A DNA stretch of 64,000 nt from Lewinellaceae bacterium (GCA_020636255.1 JACJYE010000006.1:248001-312000); one strand, 5' to 3'. Shown: positions 1 through 8,229, counted from the stretch's first letter. The notes: generated by a model from the letters alone, not told the origin. Made by a program: numbers and translations.

Positions 1-250
1 CCTGATGCCGGTGGTCAGCGACAGCTATTCCAAATATTTTCACTGGGACGGTACCGGCAGCATGCCTCAGGAAGAGCGGCAGCGCCTGCAAGCCCTGGCG
101 CAGCGCGCTAAAGCAGAAGGAAAACTGCTGCGGCTGTGGGGAAGCCCCCAAACCGAAACTGCCTGGCGGGCCTTTCTGGATGCCGGCCTGGGCCTGCTCA
201 ACGCCGACAAGCTGGCCCGGTTAAAAGACTTTTCACAACAACAGCAATAA
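1..250 (+). CDS. C-terminal end of a PI-PLC/GDPD-like phosphodiesterase (5' partial)
   Basis: This is the last 82 or so codons of a gene that begins before the window; the frame is open from base 2, so the ATG at base 5 is unlikely to be the true start. The tail contains LRLWGSPQTETAWRAFLDAG followed by LLNADKL. This resembles the last strand and helix of the TIM barrel in phosphatidylinositol-specific phospholipase C / glycerophosphodiester phosphodiesterase-like proteins, where a W/P/W-containing strand is followed by an 'N-T/A-D' turn. The catalytic histidines lie outside the window. It ends 6 bases before the PbfA-like gene and is probably in the same operon, which suggests a role in releasing or scavenging organophosphorus headgroups. 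The family call is moderate because only the end is visible. Confidence 0.55.
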   Translation, partial: LMPVVSDSYSKYFHWDGTGSMPQEERQRLQALAQRAKAEGKLLRLWGSPQTETAWRAFLDAGLGLLNADKLARLKDFSQQQQ

Positions 251-256
251 GCTCAA

Positions 257-1603
257 ATGACACCTACGACATACATCCAACAAGGAGATGCCAACCAAAC
301 GGAAAACCGCCTCGACTATTTCCAGCACCATGAAGGAGAAACCCGCCACTGGATCGAAGAGGATGCCCGGTATTTCCTGCACCAGGCCCTCTCTACCCCT
401 GTGATGAACGTCGCCAGCCGTACGGAAGGCGCTTATGTTTATGACATGCAGGGTAATAAATACCTGGACCTACATGGCAATGGCGTGCACAACGTCGGAT
501 TCAGCAACCCGGCGGCCATCGCCGCTGTACAGCGGCAACTGGAAGAACAACTGGCCTTTACGCCGCGCCGTTACACCAATATTCCCGCCATACAACTAGC
601 TAAAAAACTGGCCCGGCTCGCCCCCGAAGGCCTGGATCGCGTACTCTTCTGCCCCGGTGGCTCCGAGGCCGTCGAAATGGCGGTGATCCTGGCCAAACAG
701 GTAACCGGCAAGTGGAAGACCATTTCCTTCTGGGATAACTACCACGGCACGACCTACCAGGCGGCCACCATCGGAGGTACCGAACACTTCATGGTAGGCC
801 AGGGCCCTATGGTCCCCGGCGCCTTCCACGTGGAATTCCCGAACTATTACCGCAACCCCTGGGGGCTTGAAGACAAAGAGGCCATCGACGAGTTATACTT
901 GCGGCAGATCGAAGTGATCGTACAAAGGCATCCCGACATCGCCTGCATCGTGGGCACGGCCATTACCTCTACTCCGGTTGTCCCTACCACCAACTACTGG
1001 TTACGCGTTCAGGACATCTGCCGCAAACACGACGCCCTGCTCATTTTCGACGAGATCGTCTGCGGGCTAGGGCGCTCGGGCAGGCTCTTTGCCTGCGAGC
1101 ACTACCTGACGCCCGATGTAGTGGTGCTTGGTAAGTCACTGGGCGGCGGGCTGGTGCCTTTTGCCGGCATAATCACCCACGACAAGTACAATGTGTTGCA
1201 GCACCGCTCCATCGGGCATTTTACCCATGAAAAAAACCCGCTATGCAGTGCCGCCGCCCTGGCCACACTGGAATATATCGAGCAGCACCAGTTAGTGGAA
1301 AACGCGGCTCAGCTCGGAGACTACCTTAAAGAACGGCTGCTCGAGCTCAAGGAAGCGTTCCCCATCATAGGCCATATCGAAGGGCGCGGGCTGCACCTGG
1401 CCGTCGACCTGGTCAAAGATCGGCAGACAAAAGAAAGGGCCTTCGAAGCTGCGGAAAAGGCCATGTACGAAAGCATGAAACGAGGGCTGGCCTTTAAACT
1501 GATCGATGGCAACGTCATTGCCATACGCCCGGCACTGATCATAAACAAGGCAGAGGCCGATTTCATCGCCGATACCCTGCGTGAAGTTTTCCAGAACCTT
1601 TAA
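257..1603 (+). CDS. pbfA: (R)-1-hydroxy-2-aminoethylphosphonate ammonia-lyase-like, PLP-dependent
   Basis: This is a class III aminotransferase-fold protein of 448 residues. PLP ligands are visible: the Schiff-base lysine K293 in VVVLGKSLGGG, D265 in LLIFDEIVCG and the phosphate-binding GGSEAVE near residues 134-140. Ordinary class III members are transaminases. The PbfA subgroup instead eliminates ammonia from (R)-1-hydroxy-2-aminoethylphosphonate to give phosphonoacetaldehyde, and it is found next to phosphonatase-type genes. The neighbours support that reading: a TIGR03364-type FAD oxidoreductase, a phosphonatase-like HAD enzyme and a cupin regulator lie within 6 kb. No phnW (AEP transaminase) is seen, so this enzyme may be the only route to phosphonoacetaldehyde here. 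A different amino-acid aminotransferase or lyase remains possible. It lies 6 bases after the upstream partial gene and 14 before the next. Confidence 0.72.
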   Translation: MTPTTYIQQGDANQTENRLDYFQHHEGETRHWIEEDARYFLHQALSTPVMNVASRTEGAYVYDMQGNKYLDLHGNGVHNVGFSNPAAIAAVQRQLEEQLAFTPRRYTNIPAIQLAKKLARLAPEGLDRVLFCPGGSEAVEMAVILAKQVTGKWKTISFWDNYHGTTYQAATIGGTEHFMVGQGPMVPGAFHVEFPNYYRNPWGLEDKEAIDELYLRQIEVIVQRHPDIACIVGTAITSTPVVPTTNYWLRVQDICRKHDALLIFDEIVCGLGRSGRLFACEHYLTPDVVVLGKSLGGGLVPFAGIITHDKYNVLQHRSIGHFTHEKNPLCSAAALATLEYIEQHQLVENAAQLGDYLKERLLELKEAFPIIGHIEGRGLHLAVDLVKDRQTKERAFEAAEKAMYESMKRGLAFKLIDGNVIAIRPALIINKAEADFIADTLREVFQNL

Positions 1604-1617
1604 CAAAACGAAAAACC

Positions 1618-2718
1618 ATGTTGCGTTACCTGACTTTATTTTTCCTGCTGACGATCGTCACCGTCCGGCCCCAGGCCCAGCCCATGGGCCAACAGACCGA
1701 AAATGTATTCATCATCACCCTCGACGGCATGCGCTGGCAGGAGTTATACGGAGGCGCGGTGGACAGTCTCATGACGGACCCGGAATACGTAAAGGATACC
1801 GCCCAGTTGCTGGCCCTTTTTGATGCTCCCACGCCAGAGGAGCGCCGCAAAAAGCTCATGCCCTGGTTCTGGAGCACCCTGGCACAAACCGGGCAGCTTT
1901 ACGGCAACAGGTGGCTGGGCAACAAAGTGGATGTCACCAACTTCTTCTGGTTCTCCTACCCTGGCTACAACGAGATACTCACCGGCTACAGCGACCCGCG
2001 GATCAACTCCAACAGCAAGATCTGGAACCCGAACGTCACAGTCCTGGAATGGATCAACCGGAAACCGGAATACAACGGCCGGGTGGCCGCCTTCGGCTCC
2101 TGGGACGTCTTTCCCTTCATCATCAACGAAGAGCGCAGCGGCATCCCCGTCAACGCAGGCTTCGAGCTGGCCGAAGGCAATGGCCTGAGCAGCCGCGAAC
2201 TTTTCCTCAACGAATTACAGCCCACCGTACCCAGCCCCTGGGGCGGCGTACGGCTGGACGCGTTTACCCACAACTACGCCCTGGAATTCATTAAAAAGCG
2301 CCATCCAAAGGTGGTGTTTATATCCTACGGCGAGACCGACGATTTCGCCCACGACGGCCGTTACGACCATTACCTGAAATCGGCCTACCATACAGACCAG
2401 TGGATCGGAGCACTGTGGTCCTATATACAAAGCGACCCGTACTATGCCGGGAAAACGACTCTCCTGATCACCACCGACCACGGGCGGGGCACTTCCCCTA
2501 AATCGGAATGGAAGAGCCACGGCAAAACCTTCGAAGGCTCCAACGCCATCTGGATGGCTGCTATCGGCCCCGATACGCCGCCACTGGGCGAAATTGCCGG
2601 GCCCGGCCAGCATTGGCAGAATCAGGTAGCTAAGACCGCCGCGGCTTTCCTTGGGCTGGACTACAGCAACGAACAGGAAACCGGCGCCGTTATAGGTGAA
2701 ATGTTCAACAAGCGATAA
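1618..2718 (+). CDS. Exported alkaline-phosphatase-superfamily phosphatase/phosphodiesterase
   Basis: The 366-residue protein starts with a signal peptide (MLRYLTLFFLLTIVTVRPQAQ). It then shows alkaline-phosphatase/nucleotide-pyrophosphatase-superfamily metal motifs: IITLDGMRWQEL near the start of the mature protein, a WFSYPGYNEILTG segment where the nucleophile normally sits, YGETDDFAHDGRYDHY, and LLITTDHGRG with a later histidine in WKSHGK. These Asp/His residues fit a two-zinc site. The family includes phosphonoacetate hydrolase, phosphodiesterases and sulfatase-like enzymes. The substrate cannot be read from sequence, but an exported phosphorus-ester hydrolase in this operon could release phosphonates from lipids or glycans outside the cell. 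The likely nucleophile is the serine of SYPGY rather than the usual threonine, so exact chemistry is uncertain. Its stop overlaps the next start by one base (TAATG). Confidence 0.65.
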   Translation: MLRYLTLFFLLTIVTVRPQAQPMGQQTENVFIITLDGMRWQELYGGAVDSLMTDPEYVKDTAQLLALFDAPTPEERRKKLMPWFWSTLAQTGQLYGNRWLGNKVDVTNFFWFSYPGYNEILTGYSDPRINSNSKIWNPNVTVLEWINRKPEYNGRVAAFGSWDVFPFIINEERSGIPVNAGFELAEGNGLSSRELFLNELQPTVPSPWGGVRLDAFTHNYALEFIKKRHPKVVFISYGETDDFAHDGRYDHYLKSAYHTDQWIGALWSYIQSDPYYAGKTTLLITTDHGRGTSPKSEWKSHGKTFEGSNAIWMAAIGPDTPPLGEIAGPGQHWQNQVAKTAAAFLGLDYSNEQETGAVIGEMFNKR

Positions 2719-3881
2719 TGGCACAGAAATACGACTTTATCGTGGTAGGCGCTGGCATCCTGGGGATCTTCCACGCCTACCACGCCGCAGCCATGGGCCT
2801 GTCGGTGCTCCTGCTGGAGAAAAACCCCAGCCCGCAGGGCGCCACGGTGCGCAATTTCGGGCAGGTGGTGCCCTCAGGCATGCCGCAGGGAAAATGGCAG
2901 GAGTACGGCATCTATGCCACCCGATTGTATAAGGAGCTGCAGGCCTCAGCGGGACTGAACATTCGCTGCGAAGGCAGCACCTACGTCGCCTCCGATGAAG
3001 AGGAAATGACGCTGCTGGAAGAATTGCATAAGATCAACACAGCCAACGATTACCCCTCGGCCATGCTAACCGCCGAAGAGGCCTGCCATCGGCTACCCGG
3101 ACTGAAACGCAGTTATGCAAAAGGCGCGCTCTATTTCCCGGAAGAGATCACGGCAGACTCCCGGGTGCTGGCTTCGCAGCTGATCGATTTCCTTCGGGAA
3201 AACATAGGCGTGGTTTACCGAAACCGGCAAAACGTTACAGCCTGCGCGTACGCGAATGGCGTGTGCACTGTTCAAACGGCAACAGGCGATGTCTATCACG
3301 CCAGCCAGGTAGCCCTTTGCAACGGCTCCGATTTTCAGGCCCTTTTCCCCAGCCTGTTTTATGCAGCCAATATCGAAGTCACCAAATTACAGATGCTGGA
3401 AACGAAGCCTCAGACGGGTTATTCCCTTCCTGGTAATGTGCTTACCGGGCTGACCATCCGGCGTTATGAAAGTTTCAGGGAATGCCCGTCCTATCAGGCC
3501 ATGGATCATGATGCCGCACAGCCTGAGCTGCGGGCGCTGGGCATCCACCTGTTGTTCAAGCAAACGGCCGAGGGCACAATATACCTGGGCGACTCCCACG
3601 AATACCAGGACGCCCCCGACGCAGGCCTCCTGGGTTATGAGCTCGATGAAACGATCAACGCTTTGATGCTGAAAGAAGCCCGCCGCATCTTCGGCCTCCC
3701 CCACTGGGAGATCAGAAAGGCATGGTATGGCATCTATGCCCAGCACAAGGCCGACGCCATTTTCCAACATACGCTGGATGGGCACATCCATATTGCTACT
3801 GCTATCGGCGGCAAAGGCATGACCACCGCTGCCGGCTTTGCCAAAGAAAATATTGAAGCGATCTTCAACCTTCAACCTTAG
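2718..3881 (+). CDS. FAD-dependent amine oxidase of the TIGR03364/phosphonate type
   Basis: This 387-residue flavoprotein is of the glycine oxidase/DadA (DAO) fold. The Rossmann dinucleotide motif VVGAGILGIFHAY is at residues 9-21 and the acidic residue for the ribose follows in LLLEKN. The segment TVRNFGQVVPSGMP and the C-terminal AIGGKGMTTAAGFA are typical of the TIGR03364 subgroup, which is repeatedly found in phosphonate gene clusters. Members characterised so far oxidise N-methylated or otherwise substituted aminoethylphosphonates to phosphonoacetaldehyde or AEP. The gene is translationally coupled to the preceding one (TAATG overlap). It would feed the same aldehyde pool as PbfA. Its last codons run into an AACCTT-rich repeat shared with the converging transporter gene. 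The exact amine substrate is not predictable. Confidence 0.7.
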   Translation: MAQKYDFIVVGAGILGIFHAYHAAAMGLSVLLLEKNPSPQGATVRNFGQVVPSGMPQGKWQEYGIYATRLYKELQASAGLNIRCEGSTYVASDEEEMTLLEELHKINTANDYPSAMLTAEEACHRLPGLKRSYAKGALYFPEEITADSRVLASQLIDFLRENIGVVYRNRQNVTACAYANGVCTVQTATGDVYHASQVALCNGSDFQALFPSLFYAANIEVTKLQMLETKPQTGYSLPGNVLTGLTIRRYESFRECPSYQAMDHDAAQPELRALGIHLLFKQTAEGTIYLGDSHEYQDAPDAGLLGYELDETINALMLKEARRIFGLPHWEIRKAWYGIYAQHKADAIFQHTLDGHIHIATAIGGKGMTTAAGFAKENIEAIFNLQP

Positions 3882-3910
3882 GCCTTTAACCTTCAACCTT
3901 TAACCCTACC
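3862..3910. repeat. Short AACCTT-type tandem repeat across two converging 3' ends
   Basis: The stretch reads as imperfect repeats of (T)TCAACCTT/TTTAACCTT. It covers the last codons of the FAD oxidoreductase and the last codons of the opposite-strand transporter (its C-terminal LKVEG is written by the repeat). A similar simple repeat, in the CAGGTT form, fills the sbcD-sbcC gap at 13433-13505. It may be slippage-prone filler; no hairpin terminator is visible here. Confidence 0.7.
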
Positions 3911-5208
3911 CTCCCCGGCTGCATTAGCACACCGGCATCCAGCATGCGGTACCTATTTCGGAAATATACGATCGCGCCCAGGATGGCGGCACCGCCAACA
4001 ATGGCCAGCACATACCCCGCTCCCGACAGGAAGTTCAGCCAACCCAGGCCAGAAGCGCCGAAATCCTTATAGAGCAACATAGCGACAGACCCCAGGTACC
4101 CAAAAGCGTCCGCAACGTAGATCAGATAACCGGCATTGCTCTGATGCCGAAAGGCGGCGATCATGCGGTCGAACAAGATGGAGTTGACCGGCACATAAGC
4201 GGTGTAAAGCCCCAGGCCTACCAGTACCATCCATATAGCGCCGTTCAGGATGCCCGCCTGGAAAAACCAGGTGCTCACCCCGACCAGCAACACCCCGGCC
4301 AGCAGCAGCCACTGATACATCAGAAACGCCCGCCGGTTGTCCTGAATGAGCATGGTGGCGCCCATCATCAATAAGACAAAAACGGCAATGGGTATCTCGG
4401 AAACGGTGAAAATATAGGGCGTATCCGAAAAGCCCAGGGCCTGCCAGGCTTCGGCTGCAAAATTGTCCCTGAAGTCGCGAAAAGCAGTAAGCAGGGTATA
4501 AAAGGCCACCAGCAGGAACAAGCCCGGCGCAAAAGCTCTAAAAAAAGCCCGGCGTTCCTCCCTGCCCATCGGCGCCCGCCTTGTTCTCAGGCGTATATCT
4601 TCGGCAGAGGGTGGCGGGATCTGCTCCAGGAGATAGACGAAAAAGAGCAACGGAAGGAGGAACACGGCTCCCGTGACAAAGGGCATCCAGAATTCCGATA
4701 CCCCCCACCCCAGCATCAGCCAAAGGCCGGTAGATTTCACGGCGCCGGAGGAAACGATGAAACTGGCGCTTAGGCCAGCGCCCAGTATCTCTGTAAAACG
4801 CCGCCCTTCCAGATAAGAGAAAACGATGCCCCAGATGAGCCCCAGCGGCAGGCCGTTGAGGAACAGGAATACCACGTTCCAACGGTGCCCCTGCGCCAGT
4901 GCGAAACCCAGAAGGGCCAGCTCGGCCAGGGCGATCAAGCCGATAAACAGCCAGGCACGGTACCGCTGCCGTAGCTCGGCAATGACCTTTATCCCGACAA
5001 ACTTGGAAAGGGCGTAACCCAGCACCTGAGCAATGGCCAGAGCGCTCTTGTAGGCCAGCCCGGCACTGATCAACGGCTCATTTTCGAAAGTGGCTACGGA
5101 AAAGGGTTTGCGAAAAGCATACATGCAAAAGTAGGCGCCAAAGGCGGCCAACATAGCATAGGTGACAAACAAGGCGCGCGGAGCCCGCTCCAGCCGTTCT
5201 CTGATCAT
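3886..5208 (-). CDS. Multi-spanning MFS-type transporter, DUF5690 family
   Basis: The 440-residue hydrophobic protein has about 12 predicted membrane segments and begins MIRERLERAPRALFVTYAML, followed by AYFCMYAFRKPFS. That segment is the 'YxFRKP' signature seen in sugar-phosphate/organophosphate antiporter-like MFS proteins (GlpT/UhpT type) and in the Bacteroidota DUF5690 family. A conserved loop LNGLPLGLIWGIVFSYLEGRR follows around residue 120. Because the homologous MFS group carries organophosphates, and the gene sits between phosphonate-degrading genes, uptake of aminophosphonates across the inner membrane is a reasonable inference but is not shown. It points the same way as the regulator and HAD gene upstream, with a 66-base gap. 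Confidence 0.72.
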   Translation of the reverse strand: MIRERLERAPRALFVTYAMLAAFGAYFCMYAFRKPFSVATFENEPLISAGLAYKSALAIAQVLGYALSKFVGIKVIAELRQRYRAWLFIGLIALAELALLGFALAQGHRWNVVFLFLNGLPLGLIWGIVFSYLEGRRFTEILGAGLSASFIVSSGAVKSTGLWLMLGWGVSEFWMPFVTGAVFLLPLLFFVYLLEQIPPPSAEDIRLRTRRAPMGREERRAFFRAFAPGLFLLVAFYTLLTAFRDFRDNFAAEAWQALGFSDTPYIFTVSEIPIAVFVLLMMGATMLIQDNRRAFLMYQWLLLAGVLLVGVSTWFFQAGILNGAIWMVLVGLGLYTAYVPVNSILFDRMIAAFRHQSNAGYLIYVADAFGYLGSVAMLLYKDFGASGLGWLNFLSGAGYVLAIVGGAAILGAIVYFRNRYRMLDAGVLMQPGRVGLKVEG

Positions 5209-5274
5209 GGCGGTGTTTTTTGTAGGCCGCCATCATCTGCTCCCGGTATCTTTTTACTGCAATCGAACTGTTTA

Positions 5275-5856
5275 TTACCCCCTTTCGTCCGGCATCAGGA
5301 AATAGACCACAAGTATCCTGGCCTTAGAAGCCGAGCGATTTACAGGGACATGGGGCTGGCGGGCGTCAAAAAACAAGCTATCGCCTGCCCGAAGAGTATA
5401 TGTTTCGTGGCCGATCTCGTAATCGATCTCACCTTCAAGTATGTACTTGTACTCAAAGCCATTGGTGGTCACCTGTTCGCGATGAGACCCCGGGCCCAGC
5501 TCAAGGATGGAAGTTTGAATGGCCAGGCCGCCAAGCGTTTCATTGAAAATGGAAAAATAGAGAAAACCCACGGCGTCTTCCCGAGTGGAAGGCTGCAACT
5601 CGCCGGCCCTTCTGATGAGGACGCTGTCGGGGCCAGGTTCTTCAATATCTTCAAAAAAGGCCCCCACCTGCTCTCCAAGGGCATTGATAAGGTTCAGCAA
5701 TACCGGGAGGGACGGAATGGTGCGCACGTTCTCCACCCTGGAGATAAACCCTTTAGTCACCCCCGCCTTCTCCGCCAGCTCATGTATGGTCAGTCCTTTA
5801 TCCTGGCGCAGTTTGCGCAGTTTCTTCCCGATATTTTCAATAGCGTCCTTCGGCAT
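5275..5856 (-). CDS. XRE-family regulator with C-terminal cupin sensor
   Basis: The 193-residue protein has an N-terminal helix-turn-helix of the Cro/C1 type (residues about 9-65; LTIHELAEKAGVTKGFISRVE is the HTH core) and a C-terminal cupin barrel (about 85-190). The cupin carries GSHREQVTTNGFEYKYILEG, which ends in the typical EYKYILEGE strand, and GDSLFFDARQPHVPVN with the histidine metal/ligand position. HTH-cupin proteins commonly repress catabolic or transport genes and sense a small metabolite of the pathway. It lies within the phosphonate island between the transporter and the HAD gene and has its own -7 box upstream, so it probably controls this island. The ligand is unknown. Confidence 0.8.
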   Translation of the reverse strand: MPKDAIENIGKKLRKLRQDKGLTIHELAEKAGVTKGFISRVENVRTIPSLPVLLNLINALGEQVGAFFEDIEEPGPDSVLIRRAGELQPSTREDAVGFLYFSIFNETLGGLAIQTSILELGPGSHREQVTTNGFEYKYILEGEIDYEIGHETYTLRAGDSLFFDARQPHVPVNRSASKARILVVYFLMPDERG

Positions 5857-5873
5857 CTTACTAAAATGAGTTT

Positions 5874-5881
5874 CAAAGGTA
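5874..5881 (-). promoter_or_regulatory. Bacteroidota -7 box (TACCTTTG) for the XRE-cupin gene
   Basis: The minus strand reads TACCTTTG, an exact TAnnTTTG match, 18 bases before the regulator's ATG and next to the stop of the HAD gene. No clear TTTG -33 element is seen at the usual distance. It suggests the regulator can be transcribed separately from the HAD gene. Confidence 0.5.
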
Positions 5882-5883
5882 CG

Positions 5884-6621
5884 TCAATCCTGAAACTGGG
5901 CAGCATGCGCTTCCAGAAAAGCGGGCAATGCCGCCATCGAGGGCAACAGGCCGTCATTGGAATAGGACTCCAGCGCTTCCCGGCTATGGGTCCCGTTGGT
6001 TACGCCCAGCACCAGCCCGCAACCTGCAGCCCGGCCTGACTGCAGGTCGGCAGGAGTATCTCCTATTTTCAGAACCTGCGCCGGGCTGTTTATGCCAAGC
6101 ATTGCCATAGCCTTGAGGATCATGTCCGGATGCGGGCGACCCTTTCCGGTTTCGTCTGGGGTCAGGGAAAGCTGGATCAGGGCCTGTTCTGTGCCCATGT
6201 AGTTGTCGTCCAGCTCCGCACCCCAGCCCAGACGGTGGAGGATGATGTTGCAAACCTTGCGATAAAAGCCCGTGGTCAGGGCTATTTTTATACCCCGCGC
6301 CCTAAGCCAGGCAAAGGCTTCCAGCGCACCTTCGGCCGGCAGCACAGGATGGGACAGGTAGTGGGTTTCCAGTATCTGCTGAAAGAGCAAATAGGTTGTG
6401 TCAACACGCTGAGCAAAAGACTCATGTTCCCGGCCTATGGCCTCATCCCACAATGTCTGAACCACCACCAGTTTGGGCAGCCCCTGCATATCATTGATCC
6501 GCTGCCGGCTCGCCTGCAGGCCACTCCGTACAGCTGCTTCGTAAAAGCAGTTTTCCACTTCTTTCTCATCCTTAACGGTCGTCCCGGCCATATCCATCAC
6601 GGCCAGCTTAATCGTGTGCAT
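5884..6621 (-). CDS. Phosphonatase-like HAD hydrolase (TIGR03351/PhnX-like)
   Basis: I place the start at 6621 because homologous HAD proteins begin just before the first motif, giving MHTIKLAVMDMAGTTVKDE; an upstream in-frame extension of 79 codons is AT-rich and unlike the family. The 245-residue protein has HAD motif I DMAGTT (residues 10-15; phosphonatase has D-x-A-G-T), a cap-domain lysine K50 in MQGLPK at the position of the Schiff-base lysine of phosphonoacetaldehyde hydrolase, TTG for motif II, and IGDTPADLQSGRAAGC for motif IV. Phosphonatase cleaves the C-P bond of phosphonoacetaldehyde to acetaldehyde and phosphate. This sister subgroup is assumed to do likewise or to act on a related aldehyde. 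It would complete the pathway started by PbfA. Confidence 0.75.
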   Translation of the reverse strand: MHTIKLAVMDMAGTTVKDEKEVENCFYEAAVRSGLQASRQRINDMQGLPKLVVVQTLWDEAIGREHESFAQRVDTTYLLFQQILETHYLSHPVLPAEGALEAFAWLRARGIKIALTTGFYRKVCNIILHRLGWGAELDDNYMGTEQALIQLSLTPDETGKGRPHPDMILKAMAMLGINSPAQVLKIGDTPADLQSGRAAGCGLVLGVTNGTHSREALESYSNDGLLPSMAALPAFLEAHAAQFQD

Positions 6622-7165
6622 CTGTCTGGTTGTTTTCAAAACGGTCAGTAATAGGCCTGTAAATATAAGGCTGAAGTGTTTTCCATCAGGCAACATTTTC
6701 CAGAAAAAACGAAAATTTAATATTGGGGTAATATTAAAAAATCGACGGGTATTGCCGTAAAAAACGAAATCAAAGGCTCGAAGCGCGTTTACAAATATGA
6801 AACCTAAAAGCAATTTTTCAGGATATGGGGAGCAGTACCGGGTTAAACTTTTACCCATAAAAAATATAGATCATGCGAATCAGGGGGTAAACCTAGGCCT
6901 ATCCACCTGCCCGGGAGCGTCCTGGCAGCTCTTCCATGGGGCTGCCTCAGAAATAAGCTCTGAGGTATTCCCGGCAAATGTTGAACCGCGCAAAGACGCG
7001 GAGAAAGGCGCAAAGGATGATCAAGTGGCCCGCGGGCTTTCCTGCGAAAGACCTCTGCGTTCTCTGCGGCCTACGCGGTTAATTATTCTACAGGTTTTCC
7101 TTAAGCAGGCCCTTGATCCGCATGACTCGTTCCCGCTTCAGAGCGCTAAAACGACAATACTTTGC
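6622..7165. other. 544-base region without a credible gene
   Basis: The part next to the HAD gene (6622-6860) is AT-rich and probably holds its promoter, though no exact TAnnTTTG box was found. The part from about 6980 to 7085 is a dyad-symmetric repeat described separately. ORFs crossing this region lack any recognisable protein features. Confidence 0.6.
6984..7080. repeat. Imperfect inverted repeat of the 'CGCAAAGACGCGGAG' type
   Basis: The left arm reads AACCGCGcaaagacgcgga and the right arm ctctgcggcctaCGCGGTT. The outer AACCGCG/CGCGGTT ends (6984-6990 and 7074-7080) pair exactly, and the inner arms share the GCGCAAAG/CTCTGCG word. Such 'caaagacgcggagaaaggcgcaaag' units recur between genes in many Bacteroidota genomes. 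The function is unknown; an RNA hairpin or decayed mobile repeat is possible. Confidence 0.6.
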
Positions 7166-8197
7166 TTATTCGAAGAAATTCTCGTAGGAATTGTCTTTGC
7201 CACCGCTCTGGCTGCGTTTCTCCGGCTGGCGCACCGACTCGTCGAGGTCGAGGCTTTCCGTGTTGGGCTGGCGGCCGCTGTCGAGCAGCATAAGGGTGCT
7301 TTCCTTTTCCCATTTTTCCAGCATGGCCATACCTTCCTCTTCGAAGATGCCCTGCTGCAGGTCTATTGAGTTCATCAGGTTGGCCGACATTTCCATGAAA
7401 CGCTCCATTTCGCCCACTTTGTTGGCCACATCATCGGCCACGGCTTCCATGGCGGCGTCGAACATAGCGCGCTTGTCGGGGTCGCCTGAGATGACGCTCA
7501 TAGCGGATTTCATAGCAGAATGGGAGGTACGTATAGCTTTGCGTTCCTGCTCCTTGAGGGTGACCTGGTCCTTGGTGTCTTCGAGCAGGATCTCGGAGTT
7601 CTGGTGCATCTTGGTCAGGATGCGGTACATGACTTCCATCTTCTGGAGCAGTACCTGGTATTTTTCGTTGCTTTCGCGCAGGCGGGCCGCCTTGCGGGTG
7701 GACAGCATCACCTGATTATCCATGCCTTTAGCTTTAGCAGCGCTGGCCATTTTCATATTCTCATCGATCTCGCGTTCGTTGTCCTCCACCAACGTGGTGA
7801 GCTTGCGCATCTGCCCTTTGAGCACGCCGATCTGCTTGCGCATCTTGGCAAGGTTGTCCTGCAGGCTTTCCACATAGCTCTTCAGGATGCCTATGGGGTC
7901 GAGCTGTACGAACAGGCCGGTGACCCAGCGCATCACGCTTTTATAGCTATACCAGACGAGGTTGCGCATGCGGGGGTCGAGCACCATATAAACGACTGCG
8001 GCCAGGGCGATCAGCAGCAGGGCCAGATACAGGGTGTTCGTCACCAGCCCGATGAGGAAAGTCAGGTTGGACAGGATCAGGTAACCGCCACCCAGGATGA
8101 CGCCGATGAGGAAAATAGCGCCGGTGACGCCTTCCGGCTTTTTCCAGAAAGAACGGGACTTGAACTCAGGGTTTTCAAATTGTGGGATATCAGCCAT
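7166..8197 (-). CDS. Membrane-anchored coiled-coil protein of unknown function
   Basis: I do not recognise a named family. The 343-residue protein has two membrane segments close together (about residues 25-50 and 54-72). A long, mostly helical charged region follows (about 95-280, with LQDNLAKMRKQIGVLKGQM, EREIDENMKMASAAKAKG and LLQKMEVMYRILTKMHQN) with coiled-coil character, and then a polar tail. The shape recalls PspA/IM30-like or TelA-like envelope stress proteins only in general outline. It is co-directional with the next coiled-coil gene (32-base gap), so the two probably form an operon and may interact. Divergent from both is a DUF697-SHOCT protein. Confidence 0.6.
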   Translation of the reverse strand: MADIPQFENPEFKSRSFWKKPEGVTGAIFLIGVILGGGYLILSNLTFLIGLVTNTLYLALLLIALAAVVYMVLDPRMRNLVWYSYKSVMRWVTGLFVQLDPIGILKSYVESLQDNLAKMRKQIGVLKGQMRKLTTLVEDNEREIDENMKMASAAKAKGMDNQVMLSTRKAARLRESNEKYQVLLQKMEVMYRILTKMHQNSEILLEDTKDQVTLKEQERKAIRTSHSAMKSAMSVISGDPDKRAMFDAAMEAVADDVANKVGEMERFMEMSANLMNSIDLQQGIFEEEGMAMLEKWEKESTLMLLDSGRQPNTESLDLDESVRQPEKRSQSGGKDNSYENFFE

Positions 8198-8229
8198 TGT
8201 GGTTAGAATTTGCGGTTATGGAATGCTGT

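Noticed and set aside
6622..6858. N-terminal extension of the phosphonatase-like HAD protein
   Set aside because: The 79 extra residues are AT-rich in sequence, unlike the family, and HAD motif I should lie near the N-terminus; the ATG at 6621 fits.
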